Shown here in pieces: positions 1 to 7,291 of a stretch of 7,934 bases of DNA (position 1 is the first letter of the stretch; every line of letters begins with the position of its first letter). This DNA is from Thiotrichales bacterium (GTDB lineage Bacteria; Pseudomonadota; Gammaproteobacteria; Thiomicrospirales; Thiomicrospiraceae), in contig JACXUQ010000049.1 of the NCBI GenBank assembly GCA_014763835.1, forward strand, positions 1-7,934, in the 5' to 3' direction. The position numbers were made by a program, and so were the translations under genes. The notes under the pieces were generated by a model. The model did not search any database and had not been told where the DNA came from. It saw only the letters and a list, made by a program, of their open reading frames with translations.

Positions 1-30
1 CTAGCGATAGTGCAATTCTATAAAGTACAT

Positions 31-1110
31 TCAAACATAACTGATTTGCTCAGCGTTCAGCTTGAGTATTTGCTGTCTCTTATGGCGATGCACAATAAAA
101 TGTTCATGATTCACTCCCAAGACGGCAGTCAGGGCACGTTTGATTTGTGTTTTTCGGTCACGAATAAAATCTTTGTCCATCCCATTTTCTAACGCTAACA
201 ATGTCCTATCCATATCGACGATTTCACGTAAGGCTTCATGAATACATAAGCGGTATTCATCCGCGTATTCTGCATTAGGCTCATTTTCGAAAGGCAATTC
301 TATATTTGCTTTCCCTTCCTTGATGCGTTTGGTCAGCCAGTAATAAAAAACGAAATTTGCAGGCGTCAATTTAACAATATCTTCCCCGATTTGGAGTGAG
401 CAATCTTTGGTAGAAATAATTAAACGCGGACTGAAAACGCGCTTTTGTAAATAGTTGACCATTTCTTCAAAACTAGTTTCTTCATCAAGAAAACGCGTAG
501 GGAGTGCAGAGCGCATTGTTATAAAGGGCAAAAATGCCAGTTCAATTTTTGCCTGGCTCACATCGTAAATTTCTTGACCATCACGCGAACGGATAATGTC
601 AGTGTATGGCGTGGGGTAAAAAAAGTTTGGATGACCCTCGTAACGACTTTCCACAAGAACATGGGATAGTCGGTCTTGACTCCTTCCAAACATCGATAAG
701 GCATATCCTGCATAAAATCCCATCGTTTTACGGCCTCCGGCAATCGATACATGTAAGCAACTGTTTGGATTTTGTGTGAACTCTCGAATGTGCTGTGTAA
801 TCTGATTTGCCACCGCGCTGTTATCGCTATGAGAGCGAATATCATCCAACACCGTTTCATTCTCAATGATGTGAATATGGTCAAGATCAAATTTGATCGT
901 TGGAAGTTGATAGTCCTTGCAGAAACGATGAAACCAACCACCATTTTCCTTGAAGAATGCCAGTTTACAGATGTCGTATCCTTTAGATGTGGTCAATACA
1001 TGAATTTCATCCGGTATAAAGGGCTCATCAAGGTGGATGAGCGCGTAGAGGGTTTCAGTCAGGATTTGTGGAGAGAGCCCCAGTACCGCATAGAGTGTAT
1101 TTTTTTGCAT
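31..1110 (-). CDS. CARF plus winged-helix CRISPR-associated protein, NE0113 / ring nuclease Csm6-like family
   Basis: A 359-residue protein expected to bind cyclic oligoadenylate, the second messenger made by Cas10. Residues 1-195 look like a CARF Rossmann-type domain. It opens with a strand-loop-helix, LYAVLGLSPQILTETLYAL (6-24), typical of the NE0113 family (TIGR02584/PF09623), and carries the ligand-site motif SIAGGRKTM (122-130). Residues 225-350 look like a winged helix: a beta hairpin and LTPANFVFYYWL (248-259), then an acidic helical insert, then a recognition-helix and wing-like end (IKRALTAVLG, 323-332). I see no HEPN R-x4-6-H motif, so it is not an ordinary Csm6 RNase. Databases often name this family a ring nuclease. 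Whether this member degrades cOA, regulates transcription or does both is inference. It is divergent from the cas operon across 258 bp. The start at 1110 gives the complete CARF strand, but no good Shine-Dalgarno sequence precedes it. Confidence 0.85.
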   Translation of the reverse strand: MQKNTLYAVLGLSPQILTETLYALIHLDEPFIPDEIHVLTTSKGYDICKLAFFKENGGWFHRFCKDYQLPTIKFDLDHIHIIENETVLDDIRSHSDNSAVANQITQHIREFTQNPNSCLHVSIAGGRKTMGFYAGYALSMFGRSQDRLSHVLVESRYEGHPNFFYPTPYTDIIRSRDGQEIYDVSQAKIELAFLPFITMRSALPTRFLDEETSFEEMVNYLQKRVFSPRLIISTKDCSLQIGEDIVKLTPANFVFYYWLTKRIKEGKANIELPFENEPNAEYADEYRLCIHEALREIVDMDRTLLALENGMDKDFIRDRKTQIKRALTAVLGVNHEHFIVHRHKRQQILKLNAEQISYV

Positions 1111-1178
1111 TGTTTTAAGTCACGTAAATTTTGGTCACGACTGGCACATCTTAAATGGAAATCGCCAAAGTGCAAACT

Positions 1179-1201
1179 TCACAAAATTGTCAGTTTTGAT
1201 A
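1179..1201. repeat. Short imperfect inverted repeat overlapping the candidate -35 box; possible operator
   Basis: TCACAAAA (1179-1186) and TTTTGATA (1194-1201) form an imperfect inverted repeat with a perfect five-base core (CAAAA/TTTTG) around a 7-base centre. The right arm covers the forward -35 hexamer. A binding site for the divergent winged-helix CARF protein here would be sensible, but the repeat is short and A/T-dominated. Confidence 0.25.
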
Positions 1202-1223
1202 GTTATTTGTTTTTATTGATAAT
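1196..1223 (+). promoter_or_regulatory. Candidate sigma-70 promoter of the cas operon
   Basis: TTGATA (1196-1201) and GATAAT (1218-1223) are separated by 16 bases. Each matches the sigma-70 consensus at five of six positions. It lies upstream of the first gene of the forward operon within AT-rich DNA. This is a motif match only; AT-rich DNA gives such matches by chance. Confidence 0.45.
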
Positions 1224-1368
1224 TGGTATTTGTTATTAGTTCTGATAAATATATTTTATTGGTGGGTGTGCATCAAATCTAGTGAAATCGACGCTATCAG
1301 TCAAAATGGCTAGTAAAAAAGCTTACGTCTTTTTATGGTAAATATCTTGAAAAGGAAACGGTCGTGCT

Positions 1369-2076
1369 ATGAATGTTCAAGCGCTCGATGAAAAAACCAT
1401 GGTTCTTAAATATCCCACTCAACCTGAATGGATAGTTATTTTATTAGTTGTTCCGATTATTTTAGGACTCATCATCTATGCTTCGGTAGATTCGGAATTA
1501 AGAACCAAAGTCGACTGGATATCACTTTTCATTGGTTTATTGACGTCTTTGCCAATTATTATGATTTGGTTTAATCAATTACGTTCACGCTGGATTTCAA
1601 GATTAGACACCTATCTAAACGTTACGCTTAAACATAAAGATCGAATAGTCGCAAAGGTCGAATATGTCTATGTTGACAACGGTATAGACATTCGCCAGCA
1701 GGCTCAAACTGTTTTGAGTGGACTCACTAAGGATAAGCGCCTTGGTTATTTAGAGCAATTTATCCGCCCAGGAAAAGATAGCTTTGCAAAAGAGAAAATA
1801 TACAAAGATTTATGTGGAGTTTTGAGTGATGGAAACCCCTTTGAAAGGGTCGATGTAACCCTGTTTCTAACCAAGCCCCCAGTTGAAATAGAGCCTGATG
1901 CATACAGCTTAATCAAAGAAACGGACTGGAGCTTAAAAGATGAAGATGGTAAGCCCTTATATGATAAGAAGCAGGTGTATGTGGAAAAAGGCCGGTATTG
2001 GCGCTGGTGCCCGCTGTGCGAAAACGGTCTCTATAGTGAGAAATTTACTTTAACGGAATTGAACGGAAGTGAGTGA
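1369..2076 (+). CDS. Uncharacterised two-TM membrane protein, first gene of the cas operon
   Basis: I do not recognise this 235-residue protein. Two hydrophobic helices are clear: about residues 21-40 (WIVILLVVPIILGLIIYASV) and 50-69 (WISLFIGLLTSLPIIMIWFN), joined by a short polar turn. The segment after helix 2 is rich in Arg and Lys (LRSRWISR, 71-78), so by the positive-inside rule the N-terminus and the roughly 165-residue C-terminal domain should be cytosolic. That domain starts with alternating strand-like segments (YLNVTLKHK, 82-90; RIVAKVEYVYV, 92-102) and ends near a lone CPLC pair (Cys214, Cys217). There is no CARF, HEPN or protease motif I can identify. AAAGGAA (1351-1357) is a usable ribosome site for the ATG. 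Its stop overlaps the cas10 start, so it is part of the CRISPR operon. The layout (two helices, then a soluble strand-rich domain) recalls membrane effectors of nucleotide-signalling defence systems; that is analogy, not homology. Confidence 0.85.
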   Translation: MNVQALDEKTMVLKYPTQPEWIVILLVVPIILGLIIYASVDSELRTKVDWISLFIGLLTSLPIIMIWFNQLRSRWISRLDTYLNVTLKHKDRIVAKVEYVYVDNGIDIRQQAQTVLSGLTKDKRLGYLEQFIRPGKDSFAKEKIYKDLCGVLSDGNPFERVDVTLFLTKPPVEIEPDAYSLIKETDWSLKDEDGKPLYDKKQVYVEKGRYWRWCPLCENGLYSEKFTLTELNGSE

Positions 2077-2086
2077 CAACAATATG
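2061..2086 (+). promoter_or_regulatory. Alternative cas10 starts: GTG at 2069 or ATG at 2084
   Basis: The longest frame starts at GTG 2069, overlapping the upstream stop codon at 2074-2076. An in-frame ATG lies five codons later at 2084. Neither has a strong Shine-Dalgarno sequence: GGAA (2065-2068) is too close to the GTG, while the GGAAGTGAG stretch (2065-2073) is better placed for the ATG. The family-like sequence begins at the second methionine (MSYFVYQFEAV), so the ATG is as likely as the GTG. Confidence 0.5.
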
Positions 2087-3736
2087 TCGTATTTTGTATA
2101 CCAATTTGAAGCGGTTTTTATTCAGGACTACATCCTCAGTGGCGGCAAAATAAAAACAATGGTTGGAGCAAGTGAGTTGCTTGAGGCTGTTACCTCTGAC
2201 TTGCTGGAGAAGACCATTAATAATCTTAACCTCGAAATTATAGCAGTGAGTCAATTGCCCGATGCAGGTGATTTGTCTTTAAAGGCTTCACAGGTTGTTT
2301 TGCCTCGCCGTACGGGCGGTGTGTTTATGATGGTGTCTCAAAATGAGTCACTTGCAAAACAGTTTTCTGAGCTTTGGCCTATATTGGTCAGCAATTTTGC
2401 GCCGGGGTTAAGATTCTCTGCTGCTTTAGCCTATGATGAAAACTATGCTGAGGCAGGCAAAAAAGTAAGGGAACAATTAAACGCGCAAAAAAACCGCCCA
2501 CAAACACAACTTCCTGAAGCAACGCCTATCACACAGCGTTTTCAAAAAACTGGTCAAGCGCAAATCGACTCGCAAGCTGATTGGACGATGCTGGCTAAGC
2601 AAACACATCCTTTCAATGCTTTGGCGGAAAAACATTTTGGTCGTGTAGTGCGAGACATCCGCTATATTTTCCCTAAGCAGTTTGAACACAAAAAGCACGA
2701 TGCCGTTTATTGGCAAGAGGCGTTCCCATTTAAAACCACGGAGCCTGGAAATCACGATATTGCGATTATTCACACAGACGGCAATGGATTGGGAGGTTAT
2801 TTACAAAAAATCTTCAATAGCTTGAATCAGCTTACGGCGGCAGACAATATTCGCGCCTATGCCCAGTTTTCATCGGGGTTGGATGAGGCAACACAACAAG
2901 CAGCACAGCAAGCCACTCATTGGCTTATTGAACAATACGCACATGAAGATAACCCTTACAAACAAAAGGCCATAGAGCAAAGCAAGGGAAAAACCGTTCC
3001 TTTACCGATGCGCCCTTTGATTTTAGGCGGAGATGACCTCACCTGCTTAGTGCGTGCTGACTATGCATTAGGGTTTATTCAAGCATTTACCCGAGCCTTC
3101 GAATCAGCAACCCAGAAATTTGTAGAAGCTTTGCCTCAATCTCTGAGTGGACACTTGCCTGAAAAGCTCACTTGTACCACTGGCATGCTATTTCTAAAGT
3201 CCAATCAACCTTTCCGTCTAGGTTACCAATTGGTAGAAGAACTTTGCTCATCTGCCAAAAAAGAGGGGCAGGTTATTGCCAAAGCAGCAAACTCCATAAT
3301 GCCACCTTCTTTGATTAATTTTATGCACACCACCAATACCTTATTTGATGAATTGGATGTACAAATTGCGCAAGAGTTGATTACGCCCACAGGACAAAAG
3401 CTAACCGCTGCTCCTTATGCTTTTGCCGATGGACAAGGACGACTGACCTTGCAGGATTTGTTTGCGATAAAAGCCTGTTTTGATGCTACCAATGAGTCCA
3501 AGCTGAAACCTTCAGCACTCAGAAATTACGCGGGTCATTTGCATCAAAATCCACATTATGCCGAGGCTTTCTGGAATCGGTGGGAAAAACATTCCAAAGA
3601 AGGAAAAATGGCGAGTGCCTGGGAGGATTTCAAACAGCGTTGGAGTAAGAATGGTGTCCAAGAATTGCCATTATCTGACCTCATTACACTATTTGCACTT
3701 GATATTCACCCTCATGTTTTGGAGGAAGCACAATGA
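2069..3736 (+). CDS. cas10: HD-less Cas10 with GGDD cyclase motif (type III-D-like)
   Basis: Large subunit of the type III effector complex, expected to make cyclic oligoadenylate from ATP once the complex binds target RNA. At 555 residues it is short for Cas10 and starts directly in a palm-like domain (VFIQDYILSGGKIKTMVGAS, 16-35); there is no HD nuclease domain or HD motif at the N-terminus. The second palm has both metal-binding elements: HTDGNGLGG (235-243, Asp237) and LILGGDDLTCL (317-327, with the GGDD at 320-323). The C-terminal part (about 460-555) is helical, like the D4 region of other Cas10 proteins. Loss of HD with retained GGDD is described for subtype III-D, in line with the csx10 gene downstream. 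It overlaps the membrane-protein gene by 8 bases and the next cas7 by 4 (ATGA). The start is either GTG 2069 or ATG 2084. The family call is firm; activity is inferred from the intact motifs. Confidence 0.93.
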   Translation: MSDNNMSYFVYQFEAVFIQDYILSGGKIKTMVGASELLEAVTSDLLEKTINNLNLEIIAVSQLPDAGDLSLKASQVVLPRRTGGVFMMVSQNESLAKQFSELWPILVSNFAPGLRFSAALAYDENYAEAGKKVREQLNAQKNRPQTQLPEATPITQRFQKTGQAQIDSQADWTMLAKQTHPFNALAEKHFGRVVRDIRYIFPKQFEHKKHDAVYWQEAFPFKTTEPGNHDIAIIHTDGNGLGGYLQKIFNSLNQLTAADNIRAYAQFSSGLDEATQQAAQQATHWLIEQYAHEDNPYKQKAIEQSKGKTVPLPMRPLILGGDDLTCLVRADYALGFIQAFTRAFESATQKFVEALPQSLSGHLPEKLTCTTGMLFLKSNQPFRLGYQLVEELCSSAKKEGQVIAKAANSIMPPSLINFMHTTNTLFDELDVQIAQELITPTGQKLTAAPYAFADGQGRLTLQDLFAIKACFDATNESKLKPSALRNYAGHLHQNPHYAEAFWNRWEKHSKEGKMASAWEDFKQRWSKNGVQELPLSDLITLFALDIHPHVLEEAQ

Positions 3737-4356
3737 AACTCACGATAAAAGCAGAGTTCCAAAGTTATTGGCACATTGGTACGGGACGGGGTTCTGGGCA
3801 GAACGCCGATGCTTTAGTGGAAAAAGATGTCTTTGGTCTGCCTTATGTACCAGGCAAAACATTAAAAGGATTGTTTAGGGATGCTTGCTTTAAATTGGAT
3901 GAATGGGAACAGCAAGATGGGTTAACGAATCTATTATTTGGCATTCGAACCGGAGCTGATAACCAAAAACGTGAGGAAACCGAGTTTGGATTGTTACGGT
4001 TTGGAAATTTAGAAATGCCAGAAAAGGTCTATTTGCAACAACGTCACGCTGGAGTTCGCAATGAGGTTTCGCATCTATTTCACGTTCTGTCTTCTACAGC
4101 AATTGATGAGCAAACTGGTTCAGCAAAAGATAAAAGCTTACGCTTGACCGAGGTGGTCATTCCAATGACCTTGATGGGGGAAATCTCATTGATACCGCCA
4201 GTTGGGCAGAGTATACAGCAACAAGCTCAGCGCGCCTTGATGCAAAATCCGCAACAGCTTGTATTAACACTTCAACAAGCCGCTAGCCTTATCACGCACA
4301 TTGGCGCCAATAAAAATAGAGGTTTTGGTCGAGTTCGTTTGGAGATTGTTCAATGA
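3733..4356 (+). CDS. csm3: Csm3-like Cas7 RAMP protein, single domain
   Basis: Backbone subunit that would wrap crRNA and cut bound target RNA. The 207 residues fit a single Csm3-type RAMP domain. Near the N-terminus is the signature LPYVPGKTLKGLFRDA (36-51), preceded by NADALVEKD (24-32). Asp26 sits 14 residues before the Pro of the PG motif, the spacing of the catalytic Asp in Csm3. The C-terminal glycine-rich loop is GANKNRGFGRVRLEIV (191-206), the hallmark RAMP element. A very good ribosome site, GGAGGAA (3721-3727), lies inside the end of cas10, and the ATGA overlap implies coupled translation. Next to csx10 and an HD-less cas10, this is most simply the gr7 subunit of a III-D complex. 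The family is clear; the csm3 symbol is by similarity of motifs. Confidence 0.88.
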   Translation: MKLTIKAEFQSYWHIGTGRGSGQNADALVEKDVFGLPYVPGKTLKGLFRDACFKLDEWEQQDGLTNLLFGIRTGADNQKREETEFGLLRFGNLEMPEKVYLQQRHAGVRNEVSHLFHVLSSTAIDEQTGSAKDKSLRLTEVVIPMTLMGEISLIPPVGQSIQQQAQRALMQNPQQLVLTLQQAASLITHIGANKNRGFGRVRLEIVQ

Positions 4357-5858
4357 AATCTATTTATCTAAAACTCACGCTCAAAGAGGCACTGGTTATT
4401 AGTCAAACCAACGCCACAGAAGGCGCACATCAAAGTCTGGATTATCTGCCTGGTGCGACCATTTTAGGGGCGTTGGCTTCACGTTTTTATGCCGACTTCA
4501 AAAAACAATGTGGGCTAGCCTATGATGTATTTCATAGTGGCAAAGTGCGTTTTCATAATGCCTATCCTCTGCTTAATACCCAAGTATCTCTTCCAGTTCC
4601 TTTAAGTTTGCATTATGACAAATTGGGAGATAAAAAAGCCCCACGTAATTATTTGCAGAAAACATTTGATTCAAGCATTCAGGGTAAACAGCATCGAAAG
4701 GGATTTGTTGCACCCACTCAAACCGACCAAGCATGGTCAGTTTATGAACCTAAAAAAACCTTGCAAATGCGCACTGCTATTAACCCTAGCCAAGGCGTGG
4801 CGGAAGAAGCCCAGCTATACGGTTATCAAATGTTGCAAGCGGGTGAGGTTTTTATGGCACGACTGGATTGTGACACCGACGAAATCTACGAAAAGCTTCA
4901 CCAAGCATTAACGCAATTGCCAGAGCTGTTTTTAGGGCGTTCTCGCAGTGCTCAATACGGCAAAGTAGGGCTGCAAATTGTTGCAGCACATGAATCCCCA
5001 GTTAAGGAGCCTGTTTTTCAAGTCGAAAAATTAACAGCACCAGCCTTAGTGCTTTGGTTGGCATCGGATATGGCGGTCTACAACGCGCTTGGTCAGCCGA
5101 CTTTAGCGCCGACTTTGCAAGAATTGGGGTTAAAAACTAGCGGGAAATTTGTACCGCAAAAAAGCTTTGTCCGTACTCGCAGCTATGCACCCTATAACGG
5201 TTTTAGACGAACCTATGATTTGGAGCGTCAATTGTTAGCGCAAGGTTCCATTCTCTGTTACCAATTAGAGGATGATTTTGTCGCCGAAGATTTGGCGACC
5301 TTGCAATCTGGACTTGGCAGTTATACCGAAAGTGGTTTAGGGCAGATTGTGCTAGCCCCTGAGTACTTGACGATTCTGCTTCAGGGCGAATTGACGCTGC
5401 AAACTTGGCAGCCAGACTCCTTGGCGCTTATTGACAAGCCGCAAACAGATTTAATGCGTTATCTCAGTAGCAAAACGCAACAAGCCACACAAAGTGAGAC
5501 ACAGCAAAACGTAATTAATATGCTTTTGCAGCAATTGCAATCGTTATACCGTTCTGCTCGCAATTATAATGGCCTACAAGCAGGTCAACCATTTGGGCCG
5601 ACCAAGAGCCAGTGGGGTGCGCTTAGAAATTACGCTACTAAAGCAGCCGATAAGAATGCCTTGCAAACCCTCTTGTTTGGTTCAAAAGATGGATTTATTC
5701 GAGAAAAAGATGAGCACTGGGATGTTTCCACTGGCGAAGATAATTTTATGGTTTGGATTAAAAAAGTGGTGCAAGACTACGACCTAGCTGTCATTCGAGG
5801 TCTATCTTTTAAAGTCACCCAAGACAATACACTCTTAGCTTTAATGGAGGGTAAATAA
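4353..5858 (+). CDS. csx10: Csx10, Cas5-type RAMP protein of type III-D
   Basis: Likely the Cas5-group subunit that caps the 5' handle of the crRNA. The 501-residue protein has a first RAMP domain beginning LKLTLKEALVISQTNATEG (6-24) and LDYLPGATILGALA (29-42), the Csx10 pattern, and closing with the glycine-rich loop LGRSRSAQYGKVGL (194-207). A second RAMP-like half spans about 225-345 and has its own loop, LGSYTESGLGQIVL (321-334). The C-terminal 150 residues look largely helical, with a Gln-rich helix (about 374-397) and GPTKSQWGALRNYA (415-428), the SQWG-type motif seen near Csx10 C-termini. GGAG (4341-4344) is the ribosome site, and the start overlaps the preceding stop as ATGA. Csx10 marks subtype III-D. 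No catalytic Asp of the Csm3 kind is seen near the first PG motif, as expected for Cas5. Confidence 0.88.
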   Translation: MKSIYLKLTLKEALVISQTNATEGAHQSLDYLPGATILGALASRFYADFKKQCGLAYDVFHSGKVRFHNAYPLLNTQVSLPVPLSLHYDKLGDKKAPRNYLQKTFDSSIQGKQHRKGFVAPTQTDQAWSVYEPKKTLQMRTAINPSQGVAEEAQLYGYQMLQAGEVFMARLDCDTDEIYEKLHQALTQLPELFLGRSRSAQYGKVGLQIVAAHESPVKEPVFQVEKLTAPALVLWLASDMAVYNALGQPTLAPTLQELGLKTSGKFVPQKSFVRTRSYAPYNGFRRTYDLERQLLAQGSILCYQLEDDFVAEDLATLQSGLGSYTESGLGQIVLAPEYLTILLQGELTLQTWQPDSLALIDKPQTDLMRYLSSKTQQATQSETQQNVINMLLQQLQSLYRSARNYNGLQAGQPFGPTKSQWGALRNYATKAADKNALQTLLFGSKDGFIREKDEHWDVSTGEDNFMVWIKKVVQDYDLAVIRGLSFKVTQDNTLLALMEGK

Positions 5859-7291
5859 TGCTATTGGCATCCACCCCTATTTTTTATTCAGCCTTCATCA
5901 CGCTAGAATGCCTCACACCGCTTTCGGTTAAGGCTGATGATCGCGACCTTACTCTCGATACGCGTCTAGTGCGCGATGTAAATGGCTATCCGATTTTACC
6001 GGGAACCTCGATTGCTGGCGTGTTACGCTCCGTTGCACGACAATGCAGAGCCGACATCAATCAACTATTTGGTCAAGCGAGTGACAGCCAAGATATTCCA
6101 TCGCAAATTCAAGTGAGTTTTGGGTTTGTTCATAACCATCAGAATCAACCCATTATGGGATTGGATATGGATGCCCTGGAATCAACTCATGAAGTTGATA
6201 GATGCTTGAAAAATCTGATGCCAATTCTGCGCGACCAGGTTGCGTTGAACGAATATGGTGTAGCCACTAAAGGCGCAAAAATGGACCGGACCGCTGTCCC
6301 TAAAGGCACACGATTCAGTTTTGAACTCAACTGGGCGACGGAAGTCAAAAATGACGAGCAATGGTACAAAATTCTTGCTTGGTTGGAGCATCCAGAGTTT
6401 CGTTTGGGCGGCCTAACGCATCGCGGCTTTGGTAAAGTCAAAGTTCACCAAATCCGTTATCAGGTTTACGACTTTACTCAAGCGGAATCTTTAGCGCTTT
6501 GGCAGCAAAATCGTACTTTGTCGTTTAATGCACAGAATGGTCAAACGCATGAGCAACAAATTTGTGAAACGGCAGGCTATCTTAAGTTCTCACTAAACTT
6601 GATGGCTGAGGATTTCTGGCGTATCGGGCAAGGCGATAAAGCGTTGGGCGAGTTAGGTCAAGATTACACTAAAGAACCAGACCTCAAACCTTATACGGAA
6701 ATGGTCATCGTTTGGTCAAAGAGCGATGTGCCCAACTTGGAATCGCAGCAGGTTGTGATTCCCGCATCGGGCATTAAAGGCGCCTTGCGTCATCGTACAC
6801 TATTCCATTTCCGTCGCTTAATGGGGGATTTGAGTGATGGTATGGAAGATAAAGCGACATTTTCCAATAGTGAACTCAAAAGGTTGTTTGGGGATATTCA
6901 AGGTGATGGGGCACAAGTAGGCACGCTCATCATGGATGATATTTATTTGGAGAAAACACCGCTGACGAAAATCATGATGCACAACAAGATCGACCGTTTT
7001 ACCGGAGGTACGATTGATGGTGCGCTTTTCAGTGAACAATTACTGTACGGTGGCGGCTTTACTCTGGAAGGAAAAATTAAAGAATCAGACGGACAGAGTC
7101 GTCAATTATTGGAAGCCTTTACGCTTGCATTGAAGGATTTGGCACAAGGCCGTCTCGCTTTAGGCGGCGGTTCTACGAAGGGACACGGGTATTTCAAGGC
7201 AGACGACATAGACTTAACTCAATTGGAGGCGGTCGCTGCACAACGCCCCAACCATCCAGATTATAAACAGTCCGAGGCACAAAGCGCATGA
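5858..7291 (+). CDS. Double Cas7: two Csm3-like RAMP domains fused in tandem
   Basis: A 477-residue protein with two RAMP domains, so it could supply two adjacent backbone positions in the effector. Domain 1 (about 12-205) has YPILPGTSIAGVLRSVA (44-60), Asp34 placed 14 residues before the PG Pro as in catalytic Csm3, and the loop LGGLTHRGFGKVKV (183-196). Domain 2 (about 240-450) has IPASGIKGALRHR (301-313), the Csm3-type element HNKIDRFTGGT (375-385) and the loop LGGGSTKGHGYF (435-446). Domain 2 has no Asp at the same spacing; Asp290, 12 residues before its Pro, is the nearest candidate. GGAGGG (5846-5851) is a strong ribosome site, and TAATG joins the gene to csx10. Tandem Cas7 proteins occur in III-D variants. 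An alternative name would be Csm5-like or Csm3-like RAMP. Confidence 0.88.
   Translation: MLLASTPIFYSAFITLECLTPLSVKADDRDLTLDTRLVRDVNGYPILPGTSIAGVLRSVARQCRADINQLFGQASDSQDIPSQIQVSFGFVHNHQNQPIMGLDMDALESTHEVDRCLKNLMPILRDQVALNEYGVATKGAKMDRTAVPKGTRFSFELNWATEVKNDEQWYKILAWLEHPEFRLGGLTHRGFGKVKVHQIRYQVYDFTQAESLALWQQNRTLSFNAQNGQTHEQQICETAGYLKFSLNLMAEDFWRIGQGDKALGELGQDYTKEPDLKPYTEMVIVWSKSDVPNLESQQVVIPASGIKGALRHRTLFHFRRLMGDLSDGMEDKATFSNSELKRLFGDIQGDGAQVGTLIMDDIYLEKTPLTKIMMHNKIDRFTGGTIDGALFSEQLLYGGGFTLEGKIKESDGQSRQLLEAFTLALKDLAQGRLALGGGSTKGHGYFKADDIDLTQLEAVAAQRPNHPDYKQSEAQSA

Larger units (their letters stand above)
1111..1368. other. Divergent intergenic region between the CARF gene and the cas operon
   Basis: A 258-bp AT-rich stretch separates the two divergent transcription units and must hold both promoters. 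I find no credible ORF or RNA gene. It contains a plausible forward promoter (1196-1223), a small inverted repeat overlapping that promoter (1179-1201) and a weak AT-rich inverted repeat (1316-1334). A convincing minus-strand promoter was not found: CTGACA is present as a -35-like hexamer (complement of 1188-1193), but no good -10 lies at the right distance. If the forward promoter is real, the operon has a leader of roughly 140 bases. Confidence 0.7.

Noticed and set aside
34..300. Possible HEPN RNase motif in the C-terminal part of the CARF protein
   Set aside because: R-L-C-I-H (287-291) has three residues between Arg and His, and other Arg/His pairs are too far apart; the region reads better as a winged helix.
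1023..1042. Perfect 7-base inverted repeat GCTCATC / GATGAGC with a 6-base loop
   Set aside because: It falls within codons for ALIHLDEP of the CARF protein, has no following T-run and can be explained by coding; it is not a terminator.
772..1239. 155-codon forward open frame opposite the 5' half of the CARF gene
   Set aside because: It is antisense to a well-supported gene, has no recognisable domain, and its product is an irregular Cys-rich sequence; it is a shadow frame.
1316..1334. AAAAAG / CTTTTT inverted repeat in the operon leader
   Set aside because: The 6-base stem is almost all A-T with a 7-base loop; too weak for a terminator or riboswitch claim.
2477..2773. 98-codon reverse open frame inside cas10
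   Set aside because: Antisense to conserved Cas10 coding sequence, with no recognisable product.
2870..2915. Gln/Ala-rich repeat-like stretch in cas10 (QQAAQQA)
   Set aside because: Local low complexity in a helical linker between the two metal motifs; not a DNA repeat array.
5280..5299. GTCGCC / GGCGAC inverted repeat inside csx10
   Set aside because: A six-base stem in coding sequence with no context for function; expected by chance in a window of this size.
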